Of a DNA stretch of 64,000 bases, positions 9,297 to 20,900 are shown piece by piece; position 1 is the stretch's first letter; every line of letters starts with the position of its first letter. Origin of the DNA: Ophiosphaerella korrae (lineage: Eukaryota; Ascomycota; Dothideomycetes; Pleosporales; Phaeosphaeriaceae); the NCBI GenBank assembly GCA_028456385.1, contig JALNQF010000006.1:372001-436000 (forward strand), read 5' to 3'. The position numbers were made by a program, and so were the translations under genes. Under the pieces are notes generated by a model that was not told the origin of the DNA, ran no database searches, and saw only the letters and a list, made by a program, of their open reading frames with translations.

Positions 9297-11333
9297 TTAC
9301 TGATCAAATATGAATCTCTCCTCACCTTTTGGAACCAGCCGGATTGGAATAGATACGCCCCGCAGCTGCAATGTGATGATACTAGCCACCTTCTCCTTCA
9401 AGAAATAATTTGCTCTGTCGCAAGCTTTCTTATAAACTGCTTTCCTTTCTTTACCTCCTTTGGGCATCTTGTCAACCTCTTCATCACTTGCAAAATCTTC
9501 AACGGCCAGTTCGACGCTATACTGCGAGAAGATGACTGCAAGGACAGCCAATATCTCCACTTGTGCAAAGCGTCGGCCTATGCAGGACCGGAATCCGTCG
9601 CTAAAAGGGATATACGAGCCTTTAACGGGCTTGAATAGATGTGACGACGTATCTTCACCAGAGGGCCCACGCAGTTCCTCGTCATCGTAGTTGATGTCGA
9701 CAAAATCGTCTGTGCTTTCGGCGCTAACGAGCCAGCGTTCAGGTCTATAGCGATCAACATCCGGAATGTTGTCCGTCTCCGATGGATTCGAGGGTGCTGG
9801 CCAGTATTTTGGATTCCTGTGAATTGCGCAGCTTAAGAAGATGTGCGCGCCTCCTGGAATGGTGTATTGCTGCCCACTGATGGTAAGCTGCTGAGGGCGA
9901 CCAGGTGCAGTTGATTTGGGGATGTTGACAATTGGTTGTAGTAGTCGAAGTGTCTCGTTCATAACCGCTGCTGCCATTCCGCTGAAGAGTTTTGGAAAAT
10001 CTTCCTCGAACGACCATTCCTCGATTGGTCTGCCTTGAATGATTTTCTCAATATCTTCTTGAAGTCGACTCTGTGACCCCCAATTCATTGCCAGGTAAAT
10101 CAAAGAAAAGTGCAAGGTGTTGGCAGTTGTTTCATGGCCAGCTAACATGAGCACAAAAGCGTTGCCCAATAAGTCGCTCTTTTGCAAGTTATTAGAATTT
10201 TTATCCAGAATGCCACTTCCTCGAATTAAGGCCTTGAAGAGGTCCATGCCGCCTGTAGCATCACCTGAAGCTACTTGATTCTTTTTCAGTTCGTAGAGCT
10301 CATCCATATATTGGCCCCATTCATCAACGGCTTTACCCACTGTGCGGTGCGTCTTGATGGGAGACTTTTCTGCCCAAAAATGGTCAGCAATTGATTGAGG
10401 TGCAAGACACGCAAGCACGGGGATTTTGCAAACGACAAAGGACTTACGGAGATATTTTGGTGGTAGCACAAGAGTCATCATGATATTATGGAGAAGCTTG
10501 CCCAGGGCTTCACGGTAGTTCATTTGATGACCGGATGGGATCTCTGAGCCCACAAACATTGATTTTCCTTGACTTTTTCTCTGGGTGGCTGGCTTGCCCT
10601 CTTCATGCGGCCACTCAACGCGTACGTCGAAGCCTGCACTGCTGATAACATAGAGGGCGAAATTCATCGCCCCCAAAGATGGTTCTACCACAGTTTGATT
10701 GCTACGGCCGCTTGGCCCAGTCCATAGCCGAAGCAAAGATTGTGCATGGTGAAGGGATTCAGTAAACACTAATTCGTTGTTTTTCTCGCTGAAACTCGGT
10801 GCGGCAAGCTTGCGATGCATGCGCCAATCTGCACCTTCGGTACTGACCAGATTTTTCCCATATATGTCGAGTGCTCCATACATCTCAAGGGGTTTAGGAA
10901 AGTCATTTCGTCTTGTAGTTATCTGTGTCATTGCTTCGGCGTCGGCTACAAAACAATGGACCCTTGTTGGAGATGCAAGCAAGAAGACATCTTTACCAAG
11001 TTTTTCAAATGGCATATGGCCGATACGATAGCCCCATTCTGGATGTAGAAGCCTTATGCGACTACAATTAGATTGATGTTGAATGTGCTTGACAGGGAGA
11101 ACGTACTCTATCCATAGCCCCTGGAGAGAAGTTGGAAGCAATCGCTTCAACAAGGGAATCCACAATGGATGGGTTGACAGCCAAAATATGCCAAAGACAT
11201 TAACTGGAGCCACTACTACAGGAAGTCCTGAGCTTTTTGCCAGCGTAGTGTTGCGCGAGAGACCACGATAGGTATTGGCGAGATAGTAGAAGACGATGGT
11301 TGCCAGAGCACCAAGGACCAGGGCGGCAGCCAT
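9297..11333 (-). CDS. Cytochrome P450 monooxygenase
   Basis: Modelled as exons 11333-11107, 11061-10448 and 10369-9297, 637 residues. The unspliced frame is open from 11387, but two internal stretches, 11062-11106 (45 nt) and 10370-10447 (78 nt), have GT-AG borders and branch-like CTAAT/CTGAC, are stop-free and divisible by three, and their removal restores P450-like sequence (LLHPEWGYR context; KSPIKTHR context). An N-terminal membrane anchor follows the ATG at 11333; ATG 11387 would add 18 residues. Helix I carries AGHETTANT, the K helix ETLRLL, and the haem loop FSDGFRSCIGRRFA with the thiolate at Cys543. An acidic insert precedes the haem loop. The protein should be an ER-bound haem monooxygenase. 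Subfamily and substrate cannot be assigned, and no biosynthetic partners are adjacent. Confidence 0.88.
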   Translation of the reverse strand: MAAALVLGALATIVFYYLANTYRGLSRNTTLAKSSGLPVVVAPVNVFGIFWLSTHPLWIPLLKRLLPTSLQGLWIEYVLPVKHIQHQSNCSRIRLLHPEWGYRIGHMPFEKLGKDVFLLASPTRVHCFVADAEAMTQITTRRNDFPKPLEMYGALDIYGKNLVSTEGADWRMHRKLAAPSFSEKNNELVFTESLHHAQSLLRLWTGPSGRSNQTVVEPSLGAMNFALYVISSAGFDVRVEWPHEEGKPATQRKSQGKSMFVGSEIPSGHQMNYREALGKLLHNIMMTLVLPPKYLRKSFVVCKIPVLACLAPQSIADHFWAEKSPIKTHRTVGKAVDEWGQYMDELYELKKNQVASGDATGGMDLFKALIRGSGILDKNSNNLQKSDLLGNAFVLMLAGHETTANTLHFSLIYLAMNWGSQSRLQEDIEKIIQGRPIEEWSFEEDFPKLFSGMAAAVMNETLRLLQPIVNIPKSTAPGRPQQLTISGQQYTIPGGAHIFLSCAIHRNPKYWPAPSNPSETDNIPDVDRYRPERWLVSAESTDDFVDINYDDEELRGPSGEDTSSHLFKPVKGSYIPFSDGFRSCIGRRFAQVEILAVLAVIFSQYSVELAVEDFASDEEVDKMPKGGKERKAVYKKACDRANYFLKEKVASIITLQLRGVSIPIRLVPKGEERFIFDQ

Positions 11334-14300
11334 GATACCCCACTTCGTTTCTGCAGCAGTTGGGCAGAGAGAAGAAACGTGCGACAAATATTAAGCTCGA
11401 GTGTGAGAAAACTCTATGATCGCATTGGGATGGATACGCTGAGGTTGTGAATATCGTGTGTACGGCTCAAGGCATTCCGAGAAGGAGATGGCGACAATGT
11501 TGTGACGTTTACATGTCGCTCCCTGTCGTTTTTTGCCTCACGGCCGTTTGAAGGGGCTCGCTTAGTTATTTCCACCACTCTGGATCTTTGTCATTCTCCT
11601 ACGCGACAACACAACCGTCTTCGCACAAGTTTGGATAGGTAACAATAATCATATATACCACGGCGGTGGCGGGCGACGGGTTGTACAATGTTTAGAAAAG
11701 AGCATTCCTTAGCGTGCTTGCCTCTCTGGGCTAGTGAGAAATGCTCGTCTTGCATGGCCTACTTGGACGCATGCAACTCATGTGCAGCGTCTGATACACA
11801 TGTAACACAAGGCACCACGATTCACGACAGTGCAGCGGCTCTCAATTCGAGGCTTCGGTGCTGTTTAATCATTCCCTGAAGATGACTCGCATGTTGCGAG
11901 TAAGCAGATGGCAGTGTTTGAGTCGATGTTGGCGCAGTCACCGATCTTCACCTCGGAGGCGATGGCGATCATAAACTTTGCAGATGAGGTTTTTTGCCTA
12001 TCGGCGCTGAGCGATGGTTCATCGGCTTCACAGCTGGTCTAGGCGAGCAAAAACTCACGGTGAAATATCGACATGAACGAATGGTTGGCTCTATCATGCT
12101 TGCCATGTGAAGGGCATGGCTCCCAGGACGGAAATTGGGTCCGATCTTGAGACGCCATGTCGCGTAGTGAGGCTGCTCACCGACTCGGAGGCAATGTGTG
12201 ACCGGATCTGACTCGTTTTAGGCCTCTCTCAGGCCGTCTTCTGGAAGAAGATGGCGGCGTTCCAACATATGCCTGTTTCTATTGGTTGTCGTATGATGAG
12301 GGTGCAGATTTTGACTTGCTCGCGCGATAAAGATTTTGCTCTGCTCACTAGGAAATCATATTGGGCAGGGCAAGCCTGGCATGTTGGCGAAACTGGGCAG
12401 AGTCGGCTCGCCCTGTATTTCTCGGCAAAATAAGGTTGCTTGCTACTCCGGATCACATTGTGACGAATAGCAAGTTGGGTGTTTTGACACTGACAGAGGT
12501 GTTTCACAGGGCACAAACGTCACATTTGAGGGGCCGTGGAGAATGGCATCTTGGCGACTCCCGACTGCGCCTTGGCACTGAGCAGCAAGCATCTTGTTGG
12601 CGCTATTTGGGGGATGGATCGCGCTAAATGAGGTGGGTTGTTCAAATTAGCGAAGTAGATTAGTGTCATTCCCCCCAAGGTCGACGGTTTATCATGTCTA
12701 TGCAAGACGGGTCATCCGAATAGGTAGCAAATGGCTTGTATTGGACGGAAACACCCGTGATTCGCCCAATTGCTGATCTTGGGCAGCAAAGACGAGAATA
12801 GCCGGTGTTATCACGGACGGTCGATGTATACGAGTCGGTGCAGCGCGACCTTGGGTGCAGTCGAACAACAGAACGACCGAGCAGTACATGGGCGATGTCT
12901 GTCAGGATGCAGGAGGGGATACCAAGGAGCGTAATGTGGGAGATGGTCTTGGCGGCCACTGGCGGTGACCGCAGTGACTGCAGTGCATTACTCTCCACAG
13001 CGGCTTCTCGAAGATAGCAGCAGTGCAGGTTAGTGGAGGTGTCAAGAGGTGTAGCGACTTGACGGCACGGAGAGGATGAGTGCGGGCGGAGCTACTTCCT
13101 AACGGCCAGCAATTGGCTAGCAGCTACTCGTGGCTAGCAACGATTATCCGAGGACAGGGAAGAAGGGAGGAGGAGTTGTGAAAGCCAGGCTGGGGAAGTG
13201 GAGCGGAGAAGGGCGCACCAAGTAACCAGGAGCGGGGAGATGCGACACGGAGAGTCATGTTACCCAGCAGGCGAGGCGGTGGCCGGCGGCAGGTGAACAG
13301 ATGGAGGATGAAGGGGGGTGAGTTTGGAGACTAGCAGATAGGGGATGGATGTACCATACGGCAGTAGAATCAAGAGAGTCAAGGAATCAGGTGTGGTGGT
13401 GGTGGTGGTGGTGGTGGTGATGGCCGTAGTGGTGGGCGTAGTGGTGGGCGTAGTGATGGCTGTGGTGTGGGTGTGTGGTCGTGCGTGGTGTGGCACTGGG
13501 CACGGACCACCATCGGGCCCGGCAGCCCCAACACCCCGGGCCTGGGTTGATGGCTTGCGAAGCCACGCTGGGATGGCAGGGAGCAACAAGGTACCTCAGC
13601 ATAGTGATATGGTCCTAGGCACGGAGGCACAGAGACACCTGCTGACTCTGGACGCTGCCAGTAGGCACGGCGCTGCACTGCACCGCACGGGACCGTACAT
13701 ACTGACTGAAATGACCATTGTACACGCTTGAGGGCATGACTACGTGGACTGCTTAGAGCTCTGCTCAGAGCACTGCCTGCTATGTATATCATTCATTGGG
13801 CTCCCACGCTAGCCCTCCTCCCCTCTCTATACCTACCTCCCTAACCTCCTCCGTCTGTCTGCCCACTAGAGCTCCCTCTCGTCGTCCTAGTCTCGCTCGT
13901 CTTCATCTGTCCGTGACTAGCTGGTTGCGCTCCGGCCCTTCTCCTCCGCACGGCCCGTCTGAGACTCCTAGCCCAGTTAGCTCCCACGTAGCGCCACTCC
14001 TCGCCAACCACCAGCCAACGTTGTCGCATAGCCTTTGCACCATTCATCTCAGAGCCTGCCCTTTGCCTGCTTCGGATAGCTGACCCCGGTTCCATGGTAA
14101 GAAGGCCTCGCTCAACCAAGCCTGCGTCCTGCATCAGTCATCCCACTCTGGGCCCGACCCTTCGCCCTGCGACGCTCTCCAAACTCTTCCTCCTCCTCCC
14201 AGCTGATGACGCAGATTGGGCACACGTCCGCAAGCCCCTAGCCGCCAACCGTCGGTGCATGCCGCTGGCCTCCCTCAACTGCTCCTACTGTGTGTCCCTG

Positions 14301-14445
14301 CCACTGCCGAGGCCCTTACCCCCCCCCGCGACCCTACTGGCTTTTGCCGTTTGGTCCTGCCTGCCATCCGTCCAGCCTGCCCAACTGCTCTGCCATAGGT
14401 TCACTACCGCATGGCCTGAGCGGATCTCGTTTGGCATAGGTAAGG
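11334..14445. other. Long P450-Zn2Cys6 factor intergenic region
   Basis: This 3.1 kb span between two divergent genes has no recognisable gene. The last 650 bp (13796-14445) is strongly pyrimidine-rich on plus, as fungal promoters and leaders often are, and contains a good donor (GTAAGA at 14097) and acceptors near 14398 and 14439, so a 5' UTR intron for the transcription factor is possible. A GTG microsatellite and 12-bp GTAGTGGTGGGC repeats lie at 13391-13470. Small ORFs here are overlapping frames of low-complexity sequence. Confidence 0.55.
13391..13470. repeat. GTG microsatellite and 12-bp minisatellite
   Basis: About eight GTG triplets are followed by tandem GTAGTGGTGGGC-type units. 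The tract is non-coding and upstream of the Zn2Cys6 factor. Confidence 0.85.
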
Positions 14446-17400
14446 ATGGCTGATCTTGACGCGTCTGCCCAAAAAAGACCTCGCTTGCACTTGGATTCCG
14501 TCAATCCTGCGTATAACGGTCAACCCTTCCCTCCACCCCCTCCTCCGCCTCACTCAAGACCTCCTTCACACCCCCTCCTGGCCCAGCCCTCTTCACCACC
14601 CCCGTCGCGTCACTATCCACCCCACTCCCTCCCCCCCCCTTCCCAACCCTATCCTTCACCTTCGCATCCGCCTTCGCATCCGCCTTCGGACATCCGCGCC
14701 CTTGCGGATCCCAGGAACATCCCCTCGCCTGGCCAGCGTTCTCATGGCGTCCCCGGCCCTTCTCCCGTGACAGCTGGCGTCCCTCAAGATACTATCTCTA
14801 CTTACCATCGTGCCCCTCCAACTCCCCAGTCCACCTCTGCCTTGGACCCGCCCGACATCAAGCCTCCTACAGGTATGGAGCATGGCATTCCCCAAAGTCC
14901 TTGGTCCGTAGCCCCGGATCAGCGCCCCAATGGCAGCATCTCCAATGGCTACAATCCAGCCATCAGTCCTCCACACCCCAATGATCCGGCCTACCACCCG
15001 CCCCAGCCTCCAGCTGGCCAACCCTATGCTCACCCAGCTGCTTACGCCCCAAGCCCCTACATGGGCCAGTATTCCAGCGCCGCCCAAGCTCAAGTCCGGA
15101 GAAAGCAAGTTCGCGCCACCCAGGCATGTAACCATTGTCGTTCACGCAAGCAGAAATGCGACGAAGCACGCCCTTGCCAGTTTTGTCGAGAGAACAACTT
15201 TGACTGCCAGTACAAAGATGTTCCTCCACCCAAGTATGTGTTGCTATACTACAGTAAACAGAGCCTCTACTCACACGCACACAATAGGCAAGATAGAAGC
15301 ATGATGCAGCTCCAGGATAGCGTGAATAACATTAATGATGTGCTCAAAGACTTTATTGGAGAGTTCAGCGCCTGGCGACAAGATGTAGAGAGAAGGCTCC
15401 CGCAGAGTCGATTTGAGCCTACGTCCAGTTTTGCTTCACCCGAAGCGCCTATTACCGTTCCTCATCGGGACCAGAGCTCATCGAGTGTACAGACCTCCTT
15501 GCCAGGGAGGAGCCAGCCCCGTCGAGTCAGCAGCATGAAAATGGAATCATCCCCTAGAGCACCTTATTCTCACGTGTCGCCTATAACTGCGCAGGCACCT
15601 ATCCCTATTAAGCAAGAAACCCTGCTCGTTGCGCCTCAGCAGCCTGCCACACCAGCTGAGAGTGTGCGAACAGACAACAGTCGCACGACAAACGGCGGAC
15701 TCAAAGGGAGGATTGGCTTGCAAAGTGATCATACCACACCGGCGCACAAGCTTTTTGACGAGTGGACTCTTATGAGCAAATTTCCCCGCGGTGTTGACTA
15801 CTTGGAACGGCTGATGGGCGAGGGACATGCGATATCAGACTATCCCATGCAGCTTGAGCAAGGTAGAGGCCTCTTACGCGTGTGGGGTGTGGGAGAAGGC
15901 CTAGATCTCAACGATGGAGCGCAGGGACCCGGGAGCCCAGAAAGCAGCACCGACTCGGATGCACCGTCACCAGCTTATGGAAGGGAAGGCGTATGGGGAC
16001 ACCCCCCTGTGGATCATTCTAGTCCAAGGCTTATGAATATTAGCACACCTCGAGAATATTCCGGGGGTGATGGTGGTCTTGGTGCTGATGGGAAACCCGA
16101 CTTCCGTTCTGCCGTAATGGATCAGTTACTCGTCTCGTATATGGAGAATATGCACAACCTGCATCCATTCCTGAATCGAGGCAAGCTTCGGAAAATGTTT
16201 CGGGAATTCAAAGAACAATACAGCCCTGATGTGCGACCTGCCAACGTGGCATCACCAGCAGCACATCAGCTCAACCCTGGTATCAAGAGAAAGCGATCCA
16301 GTAGCGCTTTTGGTGAGCCCTATTCGCCAAGGGGTGCTATCGAGCGATCATTGCGCAACGCAATTGTCTTGTTGATCCTTGCTATTGGTAAAGTATCACT
16401 TCACAAGGACAAATTACCTCACCCGCACAGTGATAAGGGCCCCCTCTCCAGCGGTGCTTGGGAGACTCCCTCACATCCGAACAGTAGCTTTCACAGCGAT
16501 GCTTCTGACGACGGACGCCCTAGGAACGTTGACATCTTACCTGGAATGGCTTATTTTTCCTATGCAACAGATATCCTTGGATACCAACAAGCAGGCAACA
16601 CTGTTGGACACGCGCAGGCTATGATACTGGCAGCACTTTACATTAGCCAGTTCGCTAGAGTTTTGGAAAGCTGGAGCTGGATTAATAATGCTTGCAGAAT
16701 TACCATGGTCTTGATTAAAGCGTGAGTCACATCCATCTAGTTTTTTTTTTGGATCTATCCTTACCGCGTTATCTAGCGACTACAACAAGCTCATCCGCGA
16801 CTTTTATTTCTCTGGGGATGATAAAAGGACCTTGACTCCGAAAGAGCGCTACAGATTGGACCTAGTGTTGTTTGCCTACTGGACATGTGTGCAACTCGAA
16901 TCGTAAGTCATTCTCTTGTTATGTGCTCCATTGTTGACATCATCTCTATAGGGATATCGTGGCTGAACTGAGTACTCTACCTACAAGTAGTGTAACGATG
17001 TACCAGGACCATATCATGTACCCGGCAGGTGTTTATGAACACTTCCCCGTTGACGGAAAAGAGATGACAGAAGGCCTACTTGATCAGAAGTCGGATGAAG
17101 ATAAAAATATGATGATCTATTCCAGTCAGATCTATCTTCGAGTCATTCTGAATGAAGCCCACAATGCGCTTTATGGAGCTAGTAAGATACTCTAAAACCA
17201 CTGTTTATATTTTAATAACCTAACCAAAAAAAAAAAAAAAACAGGCGGCAAGCAGAGCTTTGACCCCAACGACATGAGAGCTGTTTCAAGCCATGGGAAC
17301 AGCCATGTTACACTGCTCGATAGTTGGAGGCGCATGCTGCCAAATTACCTGGCTTGGAGTGACGAAGAACATCCGTCAACAAATCTCAACATCGCCCGTA

Positions 17401-17972
17401 TGCGCGCAAAATACTACGGAGCGCTTTATATGATGCTGCGTAACTATTTACGCATCGCAACCTGTTATGAATGGCCGCCTATTCACCAAAGTTCTCACCA
17501 AAACGTCACTTGGTCTCAACACAACTCACCGGTTGCCCTAGGATCAACATCTAATACGAATAGAATCGTGCAAATGGTTGACCTGTCCGACTCCCAGCGA
17601 GAGATGATCAAGGTTGCATGTCTCTGTATCAATAGCGCTATCCGGAGTACCATTGCGTTTGACCGTGTCGGCGCCCCTGAAGACAGCCCCTACGAAGGTT
17701 ACAAGAAAACCCGTACAAGCCGGCTTGTTCTGACTAACATTTTTGGAACTCTTCACGCCCAATTCGGCAACATGCTTGTTCTGGCCGCCGTTTACAAGTC
17801 CAAACTTTACCAACATCTCCCTGCCGATACGCCTCTCACCACCAAGAACCTCGACGCCCTTTTCAAGCGTACAATCGATGTATTAGAAGAAGCCGCGCCG
17901 AATTCCCCGGTGCTAAAAGTGGACCTCGAAATTCTACAGAACGTGCTGAAGCAGTTGGACCTAAACGTATAA
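14446..17972 (+). CDS. Zn2Cys6 fungal-specific transcription factor
   Basis: Five exons, 14446-15233, 15288-16721, 16777-16902, 16952-17181 and 17245-17972, give 1101 residues. The first intron (54 nt) is stop-free and in frame; removing it joins PPPK to QDRSMMQLQ directly after the zinc cluster. The binuclear cluster is complete: Cys228, 231, 238, 244, 247 and 254 (CNHCRSRKQKC then CQFC). Residues 27-215 are Pro/Ser-rich and probably activating. A short coiled linker follows the cluster, and the fungal-specific middle homology region begins near residue 540 (LLVSYMENMHNLHPFL) and continues over exons 2-5. The protein should be a nuclear DNA-binding regulator recognising CGG triplets. I do not recognise a specific orthologue name. 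The leader upstream is long and CT-rich, which suggests post-transcriptional or complex promoter control. Confidence 0.93.
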
Positions 17973-20900
17973 TTCACAGCTCAATCAATACATGGTACCC
18001 ACCTATTGAAACAAGTCCAATAGTACGCCTGATACCGCGCGTATCCAATGTACATTCTATTTCCTTCACCGCATCCTTCTCGGCGCAGATTTGCATTTCC
18101 GCGTTTTGTTTTTTATCTGGACGTTGTTTCGAGGCATTTGCATCAACAAACGCGCATACCATCACATCTTGGGCGGCTAGCGCTGAGCATATTTCCCCGC
18201 ATAAGCTTTCTATTATTTTGTAACTATCTCATCATCTTTACGGTAAAATGACGAAAGCGAGATATCATGCGCAAGCACAGCTGGGAGGACTTTTGAACTT
18301 TACTATTATTTTCACACGAACCGCGAGTTTTTTTACAACACTCTATACCCTGATGGACTAGTCGTTACTTTTGAGGTTTCTAATGGTGGGCGTACTTTTT
18401 TTCGGATTCGCATTTCCATGGTTTTCTAACCAGAGAAGGCCTTGTGGTTTGCCATTTTCGTAACGGAGCACATAATTTTTGTTTTGACAAACTAGCCTTT
18501 TTAGGCTACCAGGCTAGTCAGCGCATTTTACCACGGCTGTTTCTCGGTGGCTTTTTGAACGGTGAATCAAAGAGAATGTCTTGCATGAAGAGAAAAAGAG
18601 CATGGTTGGCTATGGGTGGGCGATCGTACGTCTCGGGTTAAACGATCCTGTTTATTATGCGGCAAGGCTGCTGAGTCAAGGTTTATATGTTCACGGGCAA
18701 AGGCAGCTGAGATGTTGCAAGGTTGGATTGTTATTGGAGGTTAGTTTGGAGCGGTGACTGATGGTACGCTATCAATCTCAATGCTTTTTGCGCGAACGCA
18801 GTGTGCCGCGGTAGCCTTAGAATCTCGCAACTCGCTCCAAACCCTGCTATTATTTTACTTATTGTTCCAAAAACCCTGTATTTGTTTGTTCTGATCTCAG
18901 TCGAAACACTTTTCCAAGGCCGATACCTGCCCACATGACATATCGGTAAGCACTGACACATGCCGGGAGCGTTGAAACGCCATGCAAACAACGCCGCGTA
19001 CAGCACCACAAACACCGACCACATCTCCGCTGGGCTCGCTCATCTCCTATCAAGGGTGTCTTATTTGTGTCTATCTCGTAGCCCAACCTACATAGCCATG
19101 TACCTAAGTGTCGATCATTCCCCACGCTTGTCTCGCGTTTAGAGCATATGATCACCATGTGGTCCGCAACAGTTACTAGACAGAAAGAGGAGCCACGTGC
19201 GTATGTGGCGGCCGCCACATGAACCATGGGTCGTCCCCTTGCCCGCAATGCATCGTCCGCGCCTAGCTGAAGCCTGAAACAGAATGAAGCTGCGCAAATA
19301 GATAGGCAGGCGTTTTCCGAAGCCCATGGGCCTATCCTACAGCTTGAGGATGCAAGCTAACTGTCTGCGTAAACAAATGAGGCGCGCGATAGCCGAGTGT
19401 TGAGATCGTTGGGAGCCTTTGGCGGACGCCACTGTGTTGAAACTTGGAAAGGGTTGTTTGCAATTGGATGTCTTGTCAAGGTCTGTGACAAAGTTTCCAT
19501 GCACGATGAACAAGATTTGCTGGGCGTGAGTACGCAAGCAATTTCTCCGCATTACCGAAATGGACTCTGATGTCGATCATGTAGTCTAGCCCTATCCATG
19601 TGCAATACGAGCCCCGACAAAATGAGGCAGATATCATTGGCGATTTCACTCACCCCAAGAACAAAGTGCTGACCAGACTGGTTCAAGGAAAGTTTTCCGG
19701 GGCTACAGGACTTCTGGCACATCCCTACACACACATACATACACGCCACACTCTTTTTCTCTCTCTCTAAAACAATTCAGGGCTTACGTCTTCTCTGCCG
19801 CAAACAAACCGCCAGACTAGCCAGCACATTTCCTAGCGTGACGTTGGGGGCACTCGCACGTATTACCCCATTCCTGTCATATTCTGGAACAACTCATCAG
19901 CTCCGGAGCGGCCTCCGCGTCATCATTGAACATTGACCGATTAGAACTGGAGCGTGCAGGACCGAGTGTCCGTGCTGAGCTTTGCACACAATTCCAGGCT
20001 CCATCACTCTATGATGTGTCTGCCCCGCTGCCTTCTTCATAACGGCGGCAGAAGGGTCTCCTGATAATTCCAAGATTCCCCACTACCTATTTTTTGCAGG
20101 GTTTTTTTTGAAGTGTTTTTTTCGCAGTGTTTTTTTTTTATATTTACATTTATATATTTTGTTTTATGGTTTTTATGCTTTCACTACCTTGGGCAACAGG
20201 GGGGCTGGTTATCATGTGGTGGTTTATTCGTTTCTGCGTTTAGATTGTCTCAGGATCTAACCTCTTGATTCGGTGTGCGAAGGTTAATTTATTATGGTGG
20301 CGGACCACTCTGAGAATCTCAAGAGCCGAGCGACACGCTTGAGAACAATAATACAGACGACGTTATTAGCGGAAAGGCCGACGTCAATTTGGAACAGGCG
20401 CTGTTTCCGCTCGCGTCGTTGTCTTCGAGTCACACCGGATATTCAGTGTCCAGAACAAGACGACATTTATTCTTGGTCGCATAGAGAAGCGTTGGCGGTG
20501 ATGCAACACCGCCCTTTTTGATCAAATGATCGACCACATTGGCCAACAAATGTAGCACAGATCTTGTGTGTGCTGACGCCAACCGCCTGATCTTCCGATT
20601 AGAGTATCTAGGTATGCTTTTTGTTTGCGTCTGTTCTGGCGTTCTCTCCCTCACCGATCATAGAGGTGCTACGTCGGCTAGAGGCACTTCCCGTAAGGCG
20701 AACATACAGCCAATGATATCCATTCACTGGTATTCTAGATGCGAGGCGTGCTAAGACAAAGCAAAGTAAGGCGGATGTGGCCTCAGCTTATACCACTGTG
20801 CTCTTGGCTGCATGCTGCAGTGTCACACATCGCCCTGCTGCATGGGTCGGCGGTAAATTTTCTCCAGAGAAACGATTTTCTGCCCGCATGGGCCCAGTAG

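Noticed and set aside
9297..11387. Single-exon 696-residue P450 model
   Set aside because: Two internal stop-free segments have splice borders and interrupt conserved P450 text, so the three-exon model is preferred.
9297..17972. P450 plus Zn2Cys6 factor as a secondary-metabolite cluster
   Set aside because: No PKS, NRPS, terpene cyclase, transporter or other tailoring enzyme nearby, and the genes are separated by 3 kb.
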